From: Myxococcales bacterium
GTDB lineage: Bacteria; Myxococcota_A; Polyangia; Haliangiales; Haliangiaceae
Assembly (NCBI GenBank): GCA_016716835.1
Contig: JADJUW010000006.1
Coordinates: 1-28,761 of the forward strand
Length of the DNA stretch: 28,761 nucleotides
Direction: 5' to 3'
Part shown: positions 18,658-28,761 of the stretch, in pieces
How positions within the stretch are numbered: the first letter of the stretch is position 1
Layout: the number at the start of each line of letters is the position of its first letter
The notes under the pieces: model-generated
Seen by the model: only the letters and a program-made list of their open reading frames with translations
The model's database searches: none
Told to the model about the DNA's origin: nothing
Translations under genes and position numbers: made by a program

Positions 18658-19400
18658 TGGAACAAATCGCAATCGACACCAGCCGCCAGCCCGTTGTGTT
18701 CGCCAAGGATGGGGAAGTCTTCGCCACCAGCCGGGATATTGCCGCGTTCTTCGGGAAGCGGCATGACCATGTGTTGCGCGACATCGGCAATCTGATCGCC
18801 GCAGAGCCGCAGTTGGGTCTCGCCAATTTTGGGGAGACCCCCTATGTAGAGGCATCCAACGGCCAGACCTACCGCATGTATGAAATGGACCGTGACGGGT
18901 TCACCTTGCTGGCGATGGGCTTCACCGGGACCAAGGCGCTCAAGTGGAAGCTGCGCTACATCGAGGCGTTCAAGGCGATGGAAGCCGAGTTGAGCAGGAT
19001 CGCTCAGGCCGGAACCGCCATCGACCTGAACAACCCGGCCCAGCTTCGGGCGCTGCTGTTGAACTACAGCGATCAAGCCGAGCGACTGGAACGGCGGGTG
19101 CAGGAATTGTTGCCATCGCAAGAGGCGCTGGCCCGCATATCCAAGGCCGATGGTTCCTTGTGTATTACCGACGCGGCCAAGGCGTTGCAGATGCGCCCGA
19201 AGGACTTGTTCGACTGGCTCATGCAAAACGGCTGGATTTACAAGCGGCCCGGATCGGCCAGCTATCTCGGATACCAAAGTCGAACGGCCACGGGGTATCT
19301 GGAGCACAAGGTCACGACGGTTTCGCGCCCGGACGGAACGGAAAAGGTCACTGAACAGGTTCGTGTGACGCCGAAAGGTCTGGCGCGGCTTGCCAAGTGA
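18657..19400 (+). CDS. Rha-family regulator / KilAC antirepressor
   Basis: 247 residues from ATG 18657 (ATG 18654 also possible). The N-terminal Rha domain shows 'FATSRDIAAFFGKRHDHVLR', the 'HVLRDI' motif, 'YRMYEMDRDGFTLLAMGFTG' and 'LKWKLRYIEAFKAME'. The C-terminal KilAC-type domain runs from 'ALARISKADGSLCITDAAKA' to 'QVRVTPKGLARLAK'. This domain pair is a phage regulator known for controlling lysis/lysogeny or antirepression. Its place in the middle of the tail operon, after a minus-strand cassette, is unusual and suggests an inserted control unit. Confidence 0.82.
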   Translation: MEQIAIDTSRQPVVFAKDGEVFATSRDIAAFFGKRHDHVLRDIGNLIAAEPQLGLANFGETPYVEASNGQTYRMYEMDRDGFTLLAMGFTGTKALKWKLRYIEAFKAMEAELSRIAQAGTAIDLNNPAQLRALLLNYSDQAERLERRVQELLPSQEALARISKADGSLCITDAAKALQMRPKDLFDWLMQNGWIYKRPGSASYLGYQSRTATGYLEHKVTTVSRPDGTEKVTEQVRVTPKGLARLAK

Positions 19401-19456
19401 TCGCCCCGCGCATTCACTGACAATCGCCTGATCTAAACCAAGACGACAACCAAAGG

Positions 19457-19490
19457 CTCCGGGCGGAAACGCTCCGGGGTCTTTCTCGTT
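19457..19490 (+). terminator. Probable terminator before the tape measure gene
   Basis: A GAAA-capped stem-loop with GGGCG/CGCTC pairing (19461-19474, extended imperfectly outward to 19457-19478) is followed by TCTTTCTC. Likely ends the Rha transcript, perhaps partially, just before the tape measure gene. Confidence 0.5.
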
Positions 19491-19505
19491 TGAGGGAATA
19501 CGCCA

Positions 19506-22500
19506 GTGAGCGCATTTGCCGAGTTAAAATTGGTGGCCGATTCATCCGGCCTGAAATCCGGCGTCACCGAGCTTGACCGGCTGACTGCCGCCGGCGGCAA
19601 GGCGGAAAAGGCGACGGATCGGTTCGGGCGCGAATTCAAGCGCACCGGCGATAGCGCGGCGGCGGCCGGGACGAAGATCAAGGGCGCGGCGGCATCCACA
19701 GACAAGATGCGCGCGGCGGCGGTTAGCGCGGCCAAGCACCTTGTAGCGATGACGACGGCGTTTTTGGGCGTTCGCAGCATCGGGGCGGCGTCTGAGCAAT
19801 ACAACAAGATCGCAAACAGTATGCGCGCGATGGGTGTTGATGCCGGTCATGTCGCCGGATCAATCCAAGCCATAGCGGACATTTCCAACCGGACACGGGC
19901 ACCGCTAGAGGCCACGGCGCAGCTTTACCAGCGTATCAGCATCGCCGGCAAAGACCTGGGCGCATCACAGCAGAGCGTAATGCGGTTTTACCGAAAACGT
20001 CGGCCTCGCGCTTGCGCAAACCGGCGCATCGTCGGGCGAAGCGGCTGGCGCCCTGTTGCAACTGTCGCAGGCCATGTCAGGCGGCACGGTTCGCGCCGAA
20101 GAATTCAACAGCATTCTTGAGGGCGCATTCCCGATTGCGCAGGCGGCGGCAAATGCCATCGACGGTGCCGCCGGATCGGTTGGCCGATTGCGGCAGATGG
20201 TCATCGCGGGCGAGATTTCCAGCAAGGAATTCTTCGACGCGATCATCAGTCAAACGACGGAACTTGAGGCTGCATTCGCTAATACGATTCCCACGGTATC
20301 GCAGGCGTTCACGGTCTTGGGGAACAACTTCACACTGTTTATCGGGCAGATGGATGGCGCTTATGGCGCCAGCGGTGCCGTGGCGAAGGCAATCATTGCG
20401 CTTGCCGAAAATATCGACCGCGTGGCGATCTATGCCGGCACAGCCGCTTTGGCGATTGGCGGCGCCTATGTCACCAGCGCAGCAATCGCGGCCGCCAGTA
20501 CACTGACATTTGCCGGGGCGCTGACGTTCTTGCGGGCGGCGATCATGCGAATAGGGATCGGGTTGTTTGTCGTCGCCATTGGCGAAGGCGTCTATTGGTT
20601 CAATAAGTTGGTCACAGCGACGGGCGGTTGGGGCTTTGCGCTGCAGGCGCTTGGCGATCTGGCGGCCGGCGTGTGGGAAGGCATCAAGACAAGCGCATCG
20701 TCCATCGGCCCGTCGCTGAATGCGGTTTGGGAAACGGTCAAGTCCGGTTTCTATTCGATGCTGGCCGGCCTGACCGAAATGTGGTCGGGATTTCTGGGAA
20801 GCATGGCCGGAGGACTTGCCGGTATTCCAGGTTTCGGCGGCATTTCAGATTCGCTGAGTGCGGCCTCTGCCAACGCCTTCGGGTCGATGAGCGAATACAC
20901 GGCAAAGGCGCAGGCGGCGACAAGCGCGAACGAACGGTTGACTGCGTCGGCGGCTGCATTGCGCGAGCAAGGATGGGATAGGGTCAACGCGGCCCTGAAA
21001 ACGCTCCAACTCCAAATGGACGGCGCAAACGGCGAACTGGATGAAGGAACCAAGGCATCCGACAAGCTGAAGGACGCGCTTGGCGAAGTGAACAACGCCC
21101 TTGGCGAAAAGGGCGTTGCCGGCGGTGCTGGCAAGGCCGAGGAAGCCGTCAAAGACTTGAAGACCGAAATGGAGGGTCCGCTTTCCGGCGCCATCGACAA
21201 CCTCGGCAATGCGTTCGGGGAATTCCTGACCGGCGGCATTCGCAGCTTCAAGGACTTCGCCAAGTCAATCATCGACGGCTTCAAGCGGATGATTTCGCAG
21301 ATGATTGCCACGTCGATTGCAAACCCGATCAAACTGGCTCTTGGCCTGTCGGTCGGCGGCGGTGCCGGAACATCGGCGGCGGCTGGCGGCGTTGCAGCCG
21401 GGGGCGCGGGAGGCGGCGGCGGCATCCTGGGCGGGCTGCTGGGCGGCAAGGTGTTCGGCGCCGGCGGCGTCATCGGCGGTCTGTTCAAAGGGTTCACGAC
21501 CGGCATAACCAACATGTTCGGCGGTTTTGGGACGATGTTTAGCGGCATCGGGTCGCAGCTTGGGTTGGCGGCGACCGGCAGCATGTCGGCCATTGCCGGC
21601 GCCATCGGCATGATCGCCGCGCCGCTTCTGGCCGTCGCCGCCGTGTTTTCGTTTTTCAAGACGAAAACGACCGAACTGGATGCCGGCCTGCGGGTGACCG
21701 TCACCGGCATGGATGCGCTGATCGAGACTTTCAGCACCATCGAAAAGAAAAAGTTCTGGGGGCTGTCGAAAAAAGTCAGCACCGGCTATTCGCCGGCAGA
21801 CGACGCTGTTGCCGACCCGCTGATCCGCGCGGTTGCCGACATTCAGGGCGGCGTTCTGGTCGCGGCGAAAACCATGGGCATCGGGTCGGACGCCTTCACC
21901 AAGTTTTCGCACACGCTGCAAGTCTCGACCAAGGGACTGTCCGAGGAAGACGCGCAGAAGGCGGTTGAGGATGCGTTCGGCGATCTTGGCAACGCCTTTG
22001 CGGGCATGATCCCCGGATTGCAACGGTACACGCGCGCGGGCGAGGAAAGCCTTGCAGCTGTGACCCGGCTGTCTGCGGCGCTGGTCACGGCCAACGACGC
22101 ATTCGACTTGCTGGGGCGCAACCTCTACGCGGCCACGCTGGCCGGGGCCGACATGGCGTCCGGGTTGGTGGATGCGTTCGGCGGGCTTGATGCGATGACC
22201 AGCGCAGTCGGCACCTATTGGGAGGCGTTTTACAGCGAGGCCGAACGGTCCGACACCATCATGCGGCGGTTGCGCGATCAGTTCGCCGATCTGAATGTCG
22301 TGATGCCGGAAAGCCGGGCGGAATATCGCAAGATCGTGGATGCCATCGACACCACGACCGAGGCCGGGCGCGAGTTGTTCGCGGGGATGGTCAGCCTTGC
22401 CGGCGCGATGGACGCGGTATTGCCGCAGGTGGCGTCGTTCACGGCAGCAATGCAGGGCATCGTTGACCGGATCGGCGGCGAAATCGGCGTCCAGATCGAC

Positions 22501-25500
22501 CAGGCCACGCAGATGGCGGCGGATTACAAGGCGTCTGCATCGCTTTGGTACAAGGCCGCCACCACGATCCGCGATTTCCTGCGCGACCTGAACAACTCGC
22601 CGCTGGCCTTGGGGTCGGCATCGCAGCAGTTTGCCACCAACAAGGGCCGGTTTGATACCGCGTTCGGGATGGTCAAGGGCGGCGATCTGCAAGCGGCGCA
22701 GGACATGCCGGCGCTGGCAAAAGCCTATCTCGAAAGCATTCAGGCGACGTCGGGGTCGGCGGTGGATTACCGCCGGCAAGCGGCGCAGGTCACGGCGGCG
22801 CTGCAACTGGCCGGCGGCATTTCGGACGTCGAGGGCAGCAATGACGACATTCTGCGCGGGCTGTATCAACAGCAGATCGACGTGCTGACCAGCCTGGCGA
22901 ATTTCCTGCAACTGGACGGGATCGACGCCGACTTGCTCAAGACGTTCGACGCCGAGACGCAGGAACTGATCAAGAATTTCGACGGCACGGTCGGGCTGTT
23001 CGATACGACGCTGAAACAGATCAGCGATGCGATCACCAGCGCCAAAGATTTCAGCTATGACAAGATCATGGCCGATCTGGATATCGCCATCAATCTCGGC
23101 AAGGGCAGCAAACTGCCAGCGTGGGTCAAAGACCTTGTTACTGGCGCCGGCGGCAACATCAAGACCACGTTCGACTTCATCCTGCGCCGGGATGATCTGA
23201 CGCCGGACATGAAATGGATTGCCACGCAGTCGATTTCCGACATGACCAAAAACCTGAAATTCATCGTCACCAAGGGGCTGGATGAGGCCACGGCGGCGCT
23301 GGCGCTTATGGTCACGTCGAGCCTGACCAAGACCATAAAATTCATCGTGCGGTCGCCGCTTGACGACGAAACCAAGCGGCTTGCCTTGATCGGCAATTCC
23401 AACCTTGTGCGGACGGTCAAGGCGGTACTGTCGTCCAATGCCGACCCCGATGCGATGATCCTGGCGCTTGCCGCAACGGGTGCCTATGACGTGGCAGTCC
23501 GGGCGGCGCTTGATCCCAGCGTGACAAAGAACGTGCGCCAGCTCGTGTTCGGCGATACCGGGACATTCGAGGCGGTTGTCACGGCTGCCCTGAGCCTGGA
23601 CAAAGCCGCCCGGCGCATCCTGTTGACGCAAGCCGGCGAATATGCGGTCAACATCACCGCGACGCTGGTGTCGGGACTGGATAAGCCGATCCAGAAATTG
23701 CTGCTGAACGCCAACACCATGGCGATCCGGGCCGTCACCATCGCAGCCGCTTTTGCCGATGGCATGGACCCCGAGTTGGTCACGCTGCTGGCCGAAGATG
23801 GCAGCAGGGCGATCCGCACCATCAAGGCCGTCGTCAACCCTGGCGGGATTGACGCTCTGGGGCTGCTGTTCCTAGATCAGTTAATCCAGACCGCGCCGGT
23901 TGAGCGGTCGATCACGGCATCGGTTGGCGCCATGAGCGCCGGCAATCGCCGGGTGCTGTTTGAGCAAAAGGGCGCGTATGCCGTCGATATCTCGGCTTCA
24001 CTGGGGGCCGGGGTCAAGGGCAGCATCAAGCCGCTGCTGTTCGACAAGCCGACCGCGATTGGTCACTGGGCTTGGGACATCGGGATCACTGGCGGTTCGG
24101 CGACGGACTGGCCGGCAGGTTCCAACGGCTTTTGTCGGGCAACACCGCTGGCCGCCGGGATATCGGCATTTTCGGAGATTTCGGCGACGGACTGGCCGGA
24201 AAGTTCAAGACCCTGCTGACTTTCGGCGCGACCAGCGCCACCCGTGACATCGGCATCACCGGCAGTTTTGATGACGATCTGGCTGGCAATCTTGAGCGAC
24301 TGCTCGGGCTTGGCAAGACCTCGCTGCGCCGCGACATCGGCATCACCGGTGCATTCACCGATGAAACCGACCTTAAATTCCGCAAGCTGCTTTCGGCCAA
24401 CACAGCCGCCCGGCGCGATATCGGCATCGCGGGCGCGTTCACCGACATGCCCGACAAGATCAAGACGCTGCTGGGCGCGGCGTTCACGACCGGCACCCGC
24501 AAGGTCGGCATCACAAGCGGCTTTGATCCCGCCATGTCCGCATTCATGGTCGATCTGCTCTCGAAAGACACCACCGGCGCCCGTGACATCGGCATCACCG
24601 GCGCGATTGATGCCAGCCCGGCAATGCGCCGGCTTCTGTCCATGGACACCACCACGGCCACGCGGGGCATCACGGCGACTCTGGACGATGACGGCATTTC
24701 GCCGCTGGGTCAGCGGTTCCTGACGCAACTGGCGGCGGTTGGCGATGTATCGCGCGGCATTGCCGGATCGCTGACTGTCGCCGCCATGGACAAGACCGGG
24801 GGGCAGTTCTGGCGGCAACTTATGTCCGGGGTAACGACCACGGCCAAGACGATTTCCGGGTTGGTTTCCGTATTGCCGATGACCGACGACGCGGGGCAGT
24901 TCTGGCAGCGGCTTCTGGCAGGGGCGTCAACCACGCGCCAGAACATCGCGGGCAAGTTGAGCGTGTTCGGCATGGGCGAGGTCGAGGCCGGCTATTTCGG
25001 GCTGCTGACCGGCGGGTTCAAGTCGGTGCCGCGGGGCATCGCCGGAAAACTTTCGGTAGACAGGATGACGCCGGTCGAAAGCAGCTATTTCGGGCTGCTG
25101 ACGAATGCCTTCACCGCGCCGACGCGGGGGATCAACGGCAAGTTGAGCGTATATAAAATGGGCGCGGTAGAGGCCGATTACTGGACCTTGTTGACCGACG
25201 CATTCACCGCCCCGATGCGCGGGATCACCGGCAAACTGACCGTCGATGCGATGACCGGCACTGCCGGCGATTTCTGGCGGCAGCTTTTGGCCGGATCGTC
25301 CACCGTAGCCAAGACGATTGCGGGCGGCATTACCGGGGTGACGCAGGCAACGGGCCTGTCGTGGGTGGCCGATAAATTCCTGCATCAGATCATCGCTGGC
25401 GACGGCATCTTCACCAAGACGATCATGGGCGGCGTCAATATCGACGGGCTTGACGGGCGGCAACTGGCGCTGCTGGACGCCATTCGGGGGGCAAATGCCG

Positions 25501-26385
25501 GCCTTCTGACTGTCGGGGGCAGCTTCAAATTTGCCCCCGAGGCGGCATTCTCGACGTGGTTCGGCGATACCCTCAAGACGGGCATCACGACGCCCATGTC
25601 GGTGCTGTCGCTGGCCCTTGGCGATCTGCGCAAGGCGGTTGCCGATCAGATCGCCGCCGAAAAGGGGCGTGAGGTGGCGAGTGCTTTGACCAATGCAGCG
25701 GCGGGCACCCTGACGGGGCCGATGGGCGCCAACATCCTGGGCAAGGACAAAATCGAAGAACTGGCCCGGATTGCCGGCATCAACATCGCTGACCACAATG
25801 CCAAGGGCGGCACTCTGCAAGGGCTGGCCGACCGGGTGGCGGGCTTCTCGGCCTATGACAGCATCAAGGCAATCGTCGCCGACCCGACCGGGGATCGCAC
25901 CAAGGCGCTGCTGTTTGAGCATCTGACCGACCCCGGCCTTATGGTCAATCCCGGTGAATACAAAAAGCACGTGATCCCGGAATGGGCGTCCAAACCGCAA
26001 ATGCATTTCGAGCAGATCGGGCTGCAACAACTTCTCGACGGGACACGGGCATTCCGGCCGGAAACGTTCAACTGGAAAACCATCGGGCTGAACGTGCCGG
26101 GGTTTGCCGACGGCGGCATCCATGCCGGCGGGTTGCGGATGGTTGGCGAGCGCGGGCCGGAACTTGAATACACCGGGCCATCGCGGATCACCAGCAACAG
26201 CGACTTGCGGGCGATGTTCGACATGCGCGAGGTCGTGGCCGAACTGCGGGCGGTTAAAGCTGAATTGCATGGAATGAAAGCGCAAGACAAGCAAATCGGC
26301 ACCGCCACGGTCTCAAGCATCAAGGACGGCAATCGAACCCCTGACCAAATGGGACGTCGATGGAATTCCGGGGGAACGGGTATGA
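19506..26385 (+). pseudogene. Tape measure protein, reading frame interrupted by three one-base shifts
   Basis: A GTG at 19506 with GAGGG upstream starts the protein. The N-terminal tape-measure domain is split: 'APLEATAQLYQRISIAGKDL' is in one frame and 'LLQLSQAMSGGTVRAEEFNS' in the next, with an extra T in TTTT (19986-19989). A second shift near 24094 (one base missing) connects 'KPLLFDKPTAI' to 'FGDGLAGRFQRLL'. A third, an extra C in CCCC (26338-26341), leads to the natural end 'TKWDVDGIPGERV' with TGA 26383-26385 overlapping the next ATG. Corrected, it is about 2,290 residues, long enough for a tail of roughly 340 nm at 1.5 angstrom per residue. The middle has hydrophobic Gly/Ala segments (about 21340-21660); the last third holds degenerate repeats. 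Confidence 0.82.
23152..25500 (+). repeat. About 27 degenerate tandem protein repeats in the tape measure
   Basis: At the protein level, units of roughly 26-33 residues repeat from 'NIKTTFDFIL' to about 25500. Early copies look like 'RTVKAVLSS...LALAATG', middle copies 'RDIGITGAFTD...LLSANTAA', late copies 'RGIAGKLSVDRMTPVES...FGLLTNAFTAP'. Each has a short beta strand, a turn and an Leu-rich helix. The DNA copies are too diverged to be a simple tandem repeat, so it is an old, drifted array. Confidence 0.75.
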
Positions 26386-27292
26386 AGGTACTACCGTCGA
26401 TCATCATGACTAACGCCATCATGACTGCTACCAATGTCCCCGAGGACGACGCAGCGGAATGGGATATATCGACGACCTACGACGCCGGGGATCATGTCAT
26501 TGTCGCCACCGCACATCTGGTCTACGAGTCAGTTGTCGGCACAAATCTGGGGAACACCCTGAGACTGACGACGGAACGAAATGGATTGTAATCGGATCGA
26601 CTAAGCCTTGGCGCGCATTCGACGATGTGCTGTCAGCGCCGTTGTCAAAATCTGGAACCATCACCTATACCATAGAACCGACCGAATTGACCCGATCTGT
26701 CGGGCTGGTCGGCGTGTCAGCGGCAGAGGCGACAATTGAAGTCCTGAATCCGGCGGATGCCGTGCTAGTGACGCGAACGCGATACCTTGCCGACTATTCT
26801 GAAATGGTTGACGCCTTGGCGATGGTCACGATAGAGCCGAGAAAAGTCGAGAATGCCATATTCGAGGACATCATATGCCAGCCTGGAAATCGCATTGAAA
26901 TAACAATAGGCGACGGCGCCGGAACTGTTGAAATCTCTGAAATCATTATCGGAAACACAATCACCGTTGGCGACGTTGTTTTCGGCGCGACAATCGGAAT
27001 TGATGATTTTTCCGCCGAGACTACAGACGGTTACGGCAATGTCAGTATAACACGCCGAGGGTATCGCGATGTGACAAAATTTCCTGTCGTGGTCAAAACT
27101 GGCGACGTGAAGCGATTGCGTCGGAAGTTGGCGGGCTTGCGGGCAAAATTCGCTCTATTCTATCACACCGCTGATGATACCGATTACGGGACAACCGTTT
27201 TTGGTCGGTACGAATCCCTCGAAATGATCCTGTCAGGACCGACAATCTCTGACTTGGAATTGATCGTGAAAGGCGCGACCTATGACGCTTAG
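26382..27292 (+). pseudogene. Tail hub/distal-tail-like protein with a one-base frameshift
   Basis: Starts at ATG 26382, overlapping the tape-measure stop. 'EWDISTTYDAGDHVIVATAH' is a small carbohydrate-binding-like module often found at the start of such tail proteins. The frame runs to 26591, but the sense continues in the frame ending at 27292 as 'PETDDGTKWIVIGSTKPWRA'. Restoring one C in CCC at 26557-26559 joins them. The rest is beta-rich ('EISEIIIGNTITVGDVVFGA'), fitting a baseplate/hub protein. Its end overlaps the next gene by 11 bases. Confidence 0.62.
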
Positions 27293-28115
27293 CTTTCCTG
27301 CGGCACCGACCGCCCCGGACTTGAACAGCCCGGACACCTACAATGCCCGCGTTCTTGCCGGCTTCACATGGTGCTTCGACACTATGCCGGATTACTTGAC
27401 CGGGCTGGACGCGGCAGATTTCTTTCCCGTGCAATCCAGTCCCGCCGACGCCACGGCGGGGCGCGTGCTGGAAGTCGGAGCCTCGGCCACGGTGTTGTCG
27501 GCGTCTCCGGCGTTGCGCGTGACCAAAGGCGGGACGGCCAATGCGATCACGCTGACCACCGGGGCAAGCCTTGGTAGCCTGACGACCGGGCTGCGGCTGC
27601 GGTTCCGGGCGACATCGGCCAACACAGCCGCCACCACGATCAACGTTGACGGCATCGGCGCGGCGGCGGCCAAAACCGTCACGGGGGCCGCCCTGCCGTC
27701 AGGCTATATCCGTAGCGATGCGGACACGGATATCCTCTACGACGGCACCAACTGGATCGCCAACCGTGAGGACGAATATGGCAGCAATGCAAACGGAGCC
27801 TACGTGCGGTTTGCCAACGGATTTCAGACTTGCTGGAATACCGCCCAAACCCTGACCTACAGCAGCACTCAGCAAGTGAGGGTGACATGGACCTACCCGG
27901 CTAAATTCATCACTTCGGCTGTGTCGGGCAGCGTGACCGCGACGGGGGCAACTGGCGATCTTACTGATTTGAGCCGGACCAAACTCGGCGTGGTCACAAT
28001 ATCTCCATCCGCCGATTACTACGGGTCGTTCGGGCTGATCATCACCGACAGCAGCGCGGTGGTGACATCTGAGGTGCGCAACGCCACCACAACCGCCACC
28101 GGCCTATGGTATTGA
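27282..28115 (+). CDS. Tail fibre-like / receptor-binding protein candidate
   Basis: 277 residues from ATG 27282. The N-terminal third carries 'YNARVLAGFTWCFDTMPDYL', which resembles the attachment segment of Rhodobacterales tail fibres. The remainder is Ala/Gly/Ser/Thr-rich beta sequence ('LTTGASLGSLTTGLRLRFRA'). It ends in a probable C-terminal globular part 'SADYYGSFGLIITDSSAVVT'. This composition suits a trimeric fibre. Function is by position and style. Confidence 0.6.
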   Translation: MTLSFPAAPTAPDLNSPDTYNARVLAGFTWCFDTMPDYLTGLDAADFFPVQSSPADATAGRVLEVGASATVLSASPALRVTKGGTANAITLTTGASLGSLTTGLRLRFRATSANTAATTINVDGIGAAAAKTVTGAALPSGYIRSDADTDILYDGTNWIANREDEYGSNANGAYVRFANGFQTCWNTAQTLTYSSTQQVRVTWTYPAKFITSAVSGSVTATGATGDLTDLSRTKLGVVTISPSADYYGSFGLIITDSSAVVTSEVRNATTTATGLWY

Positions 28116-28127
28116 GGAGGAGCACCC

Positions 28128-28436
28128 ATGCAGATCACATTCATCCCGCAATCGCGCTTTGACACGCTGGCGCTGTCCGTGGCCGGTGACGTACTGACCG
28201 TCAATGGCGCGGCACTCGATCTATCCCCCCTTCCCGAGGGTGCTGTTCTTCCCGCCGATGCGGTCGCCTGCGACTGGATAATGGGCGACATAACCCGCGT
28301 CGGCGGCGTCCTGCATCTGGCGATGCTGCTGCCCTATGGGCTGTACGGCGGGCCGGCGCCGGAACAACAGACAATCACCACCGACGACGGGCCGATCACG
28401 CTGCCCGCAGGCGCAAATGACGGAGGATTGGCATGA
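28128..28436 (+). CDS. Small tail-tip protein, fibre-assembly candidate
   Basis: 102 residues from ATG 28128, with a GAGGAGG ribosome-binding site. 'MQITFIPQSRFDTLALSVAG' is followed by hydrophobic strands and 'MLLPYGLYGGPAPEQQTITT'. Small proteins of this kind directly follow fibre genes and are often fibre-assembly helpers or tail-tip parts. No diagnostic motif. The stop overlaps the next ATG (ATGA). Confidence 0.5.
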   Translation: MQITFIPQSRFDTLALSVAGDVLTVNGAALDLSPLPEGAVLPADAVACDWIMGDITRVGGVLHLAMLLPYGLYGGPAPEQQTITTDDGPITLPAGANDGGLA

Positions 28437-28761
28437 ACATCGACTGGACGCGGATGCAGACGGCGGAGCAAAGGACGGCGGCGGCGCTGGCCGAAAAGCG
28501 TAACGCCGCAACCCTGTCCAAGCGCGAGTTCTGCCTTGCGCTGGCCGCGAACGCCATCATCTCTGACGCCGGCTGCGTGGCGGCGGCAAAGGGCGAATGG
28601 CCCGATGAATTGTCAGGCTTCTTCGCATATCTCACACCGGCACAGCAGCGCGACGTTGAAATCGAGTGGGCCGGGTCCGGGCATGTCGCCCGTATGGATA
28701 CCAACATCCTTGTCATGGCCGCGTGGCTTGGCCTGCCCGACGCGGCGGTTGACGCCCTGTT
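28433..28761 (+). CDS. Hypothetical tail-region protein, 3' partial
   Basis: Begins at ATG 28433 overlapping the previous stop; 109 residues are seen before the window ends. Starts 'MNIDWTRMQTAEQRTAAALA'; later 'ISDAGCVAAAKGEWPDELSG'. Ala-rich and mostly helical, with no recognised domain. Confidence 0.55.
   Translation, partial: MNIDWTRMQTAEQRTAAALAEKRNAATLSKREFCLALAANAIISDAGCVAAAKGEWPDELSGFFAYLTPAQQRDVEIEWAGSGHVARMDTNILVMAAWLGLPDAAVDAL

Noticed and set aside
21265..23631. A 788-codon open frame on the minus strand
   Set aside because: It lies exactly opposite the tape measure gene in GC-rich coding DNA; its composition (Arg/His/Gly-rich) is that of an antisense shadow, and it has no ribosome-binding site or recognisable domain.
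23152..25500. Possible CRISPR or DNA tandem repeat array
   Set aside because: The periodicity is at the protein level; the DNA copies are highly diverged and there are no identical repeats with unique spacers.
24927..26294. A 455-codon minus-strand open frame
   Set aside because: Shadow of the tape measure's repeat region; no start signal.

Overview
The window is one end-to-end stretch of a tailed-phage or prophage genome (siphovirus-like, long non-contractile tail) from a high-GC host. Protein style, such as the DUF4055 portal, the terminase with N-terminal GRGAGKT, the P22-like coat and the short Rhodobacterales-type tail genes, suggests an alphaproteobacterial host, most likely Rhodobacterales (Paracoccus/Rhodobacter relatives). 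This is inferred from the proteins; I could run no database search. Almost everything is on the plus strand and packed with ATGA, GTGA or TGATG start/stop overlaps.

Layout. 1-3473: the end of an early/replication module. It holds the 3' end of a DUF1376-like replication protein, small DNA-binding proteins (HTH and winged helix), a compact C5-methyltransferase-like protein, three very small ORFs and a 200-aa unknown. 3474-4077: a 604-base stretch without a protein gene. It holds a possible promoter, a bizarre 166-base tract of almost pure C/G, a 9-bp inverted repeat and a tRNA-like element with a 13-bp terminal stem. 4078-13738: packaging and head genes (TerS, TerL, portal, scaffold-like protein, major capsid, connectors, Mu gpF-like minor head protein, gp10-like protein). 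13735-16124: the tail terminator, followed by a cassette of probable sugar/methyl-transfer genes. 16242-17675: tail tube and tail-assembly chaperones with a -1 frameshift site. 17672-18198: a two-gene minus-strand cassette (ribbon-helix-helix regulator plus lipoprotein). 18344-19400: a Tat-signal-like small protein and a Rha/KilAC regulator. 19506-28761: tape measure, a tail hub-like protein, a fibre-like protein and two small tail-tip genes, the last cut by the window edge.

The most striking object is the large terminase gene. It contains a 288-residue intein (5645-6508) placed in the nuclease domain. Between the intein's splicing blocks lies a complete HNH homing-endonuclease-like ORF (5899-6465) in a different reading frame from the terminase/intein. 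The same DNA therefore appears to encode the intein linker in one frame and a free-standing HNH nuclease in another. An alternative, two exactly compensating indels hiding an ordinary in-frame endonuclease, is discussed and must be excluded.

Several genes (a glycosyltransferase at about 14429, the tape measure at about 19988, 24094 and 26340, and the next tail gene at about 26558) need single-base corrections to read through, mostly at short homopolymers. Together with the C/G tract this means either indel errors in the assembly or a decaying prophage, and it should temper any claim that rests on reading frame.
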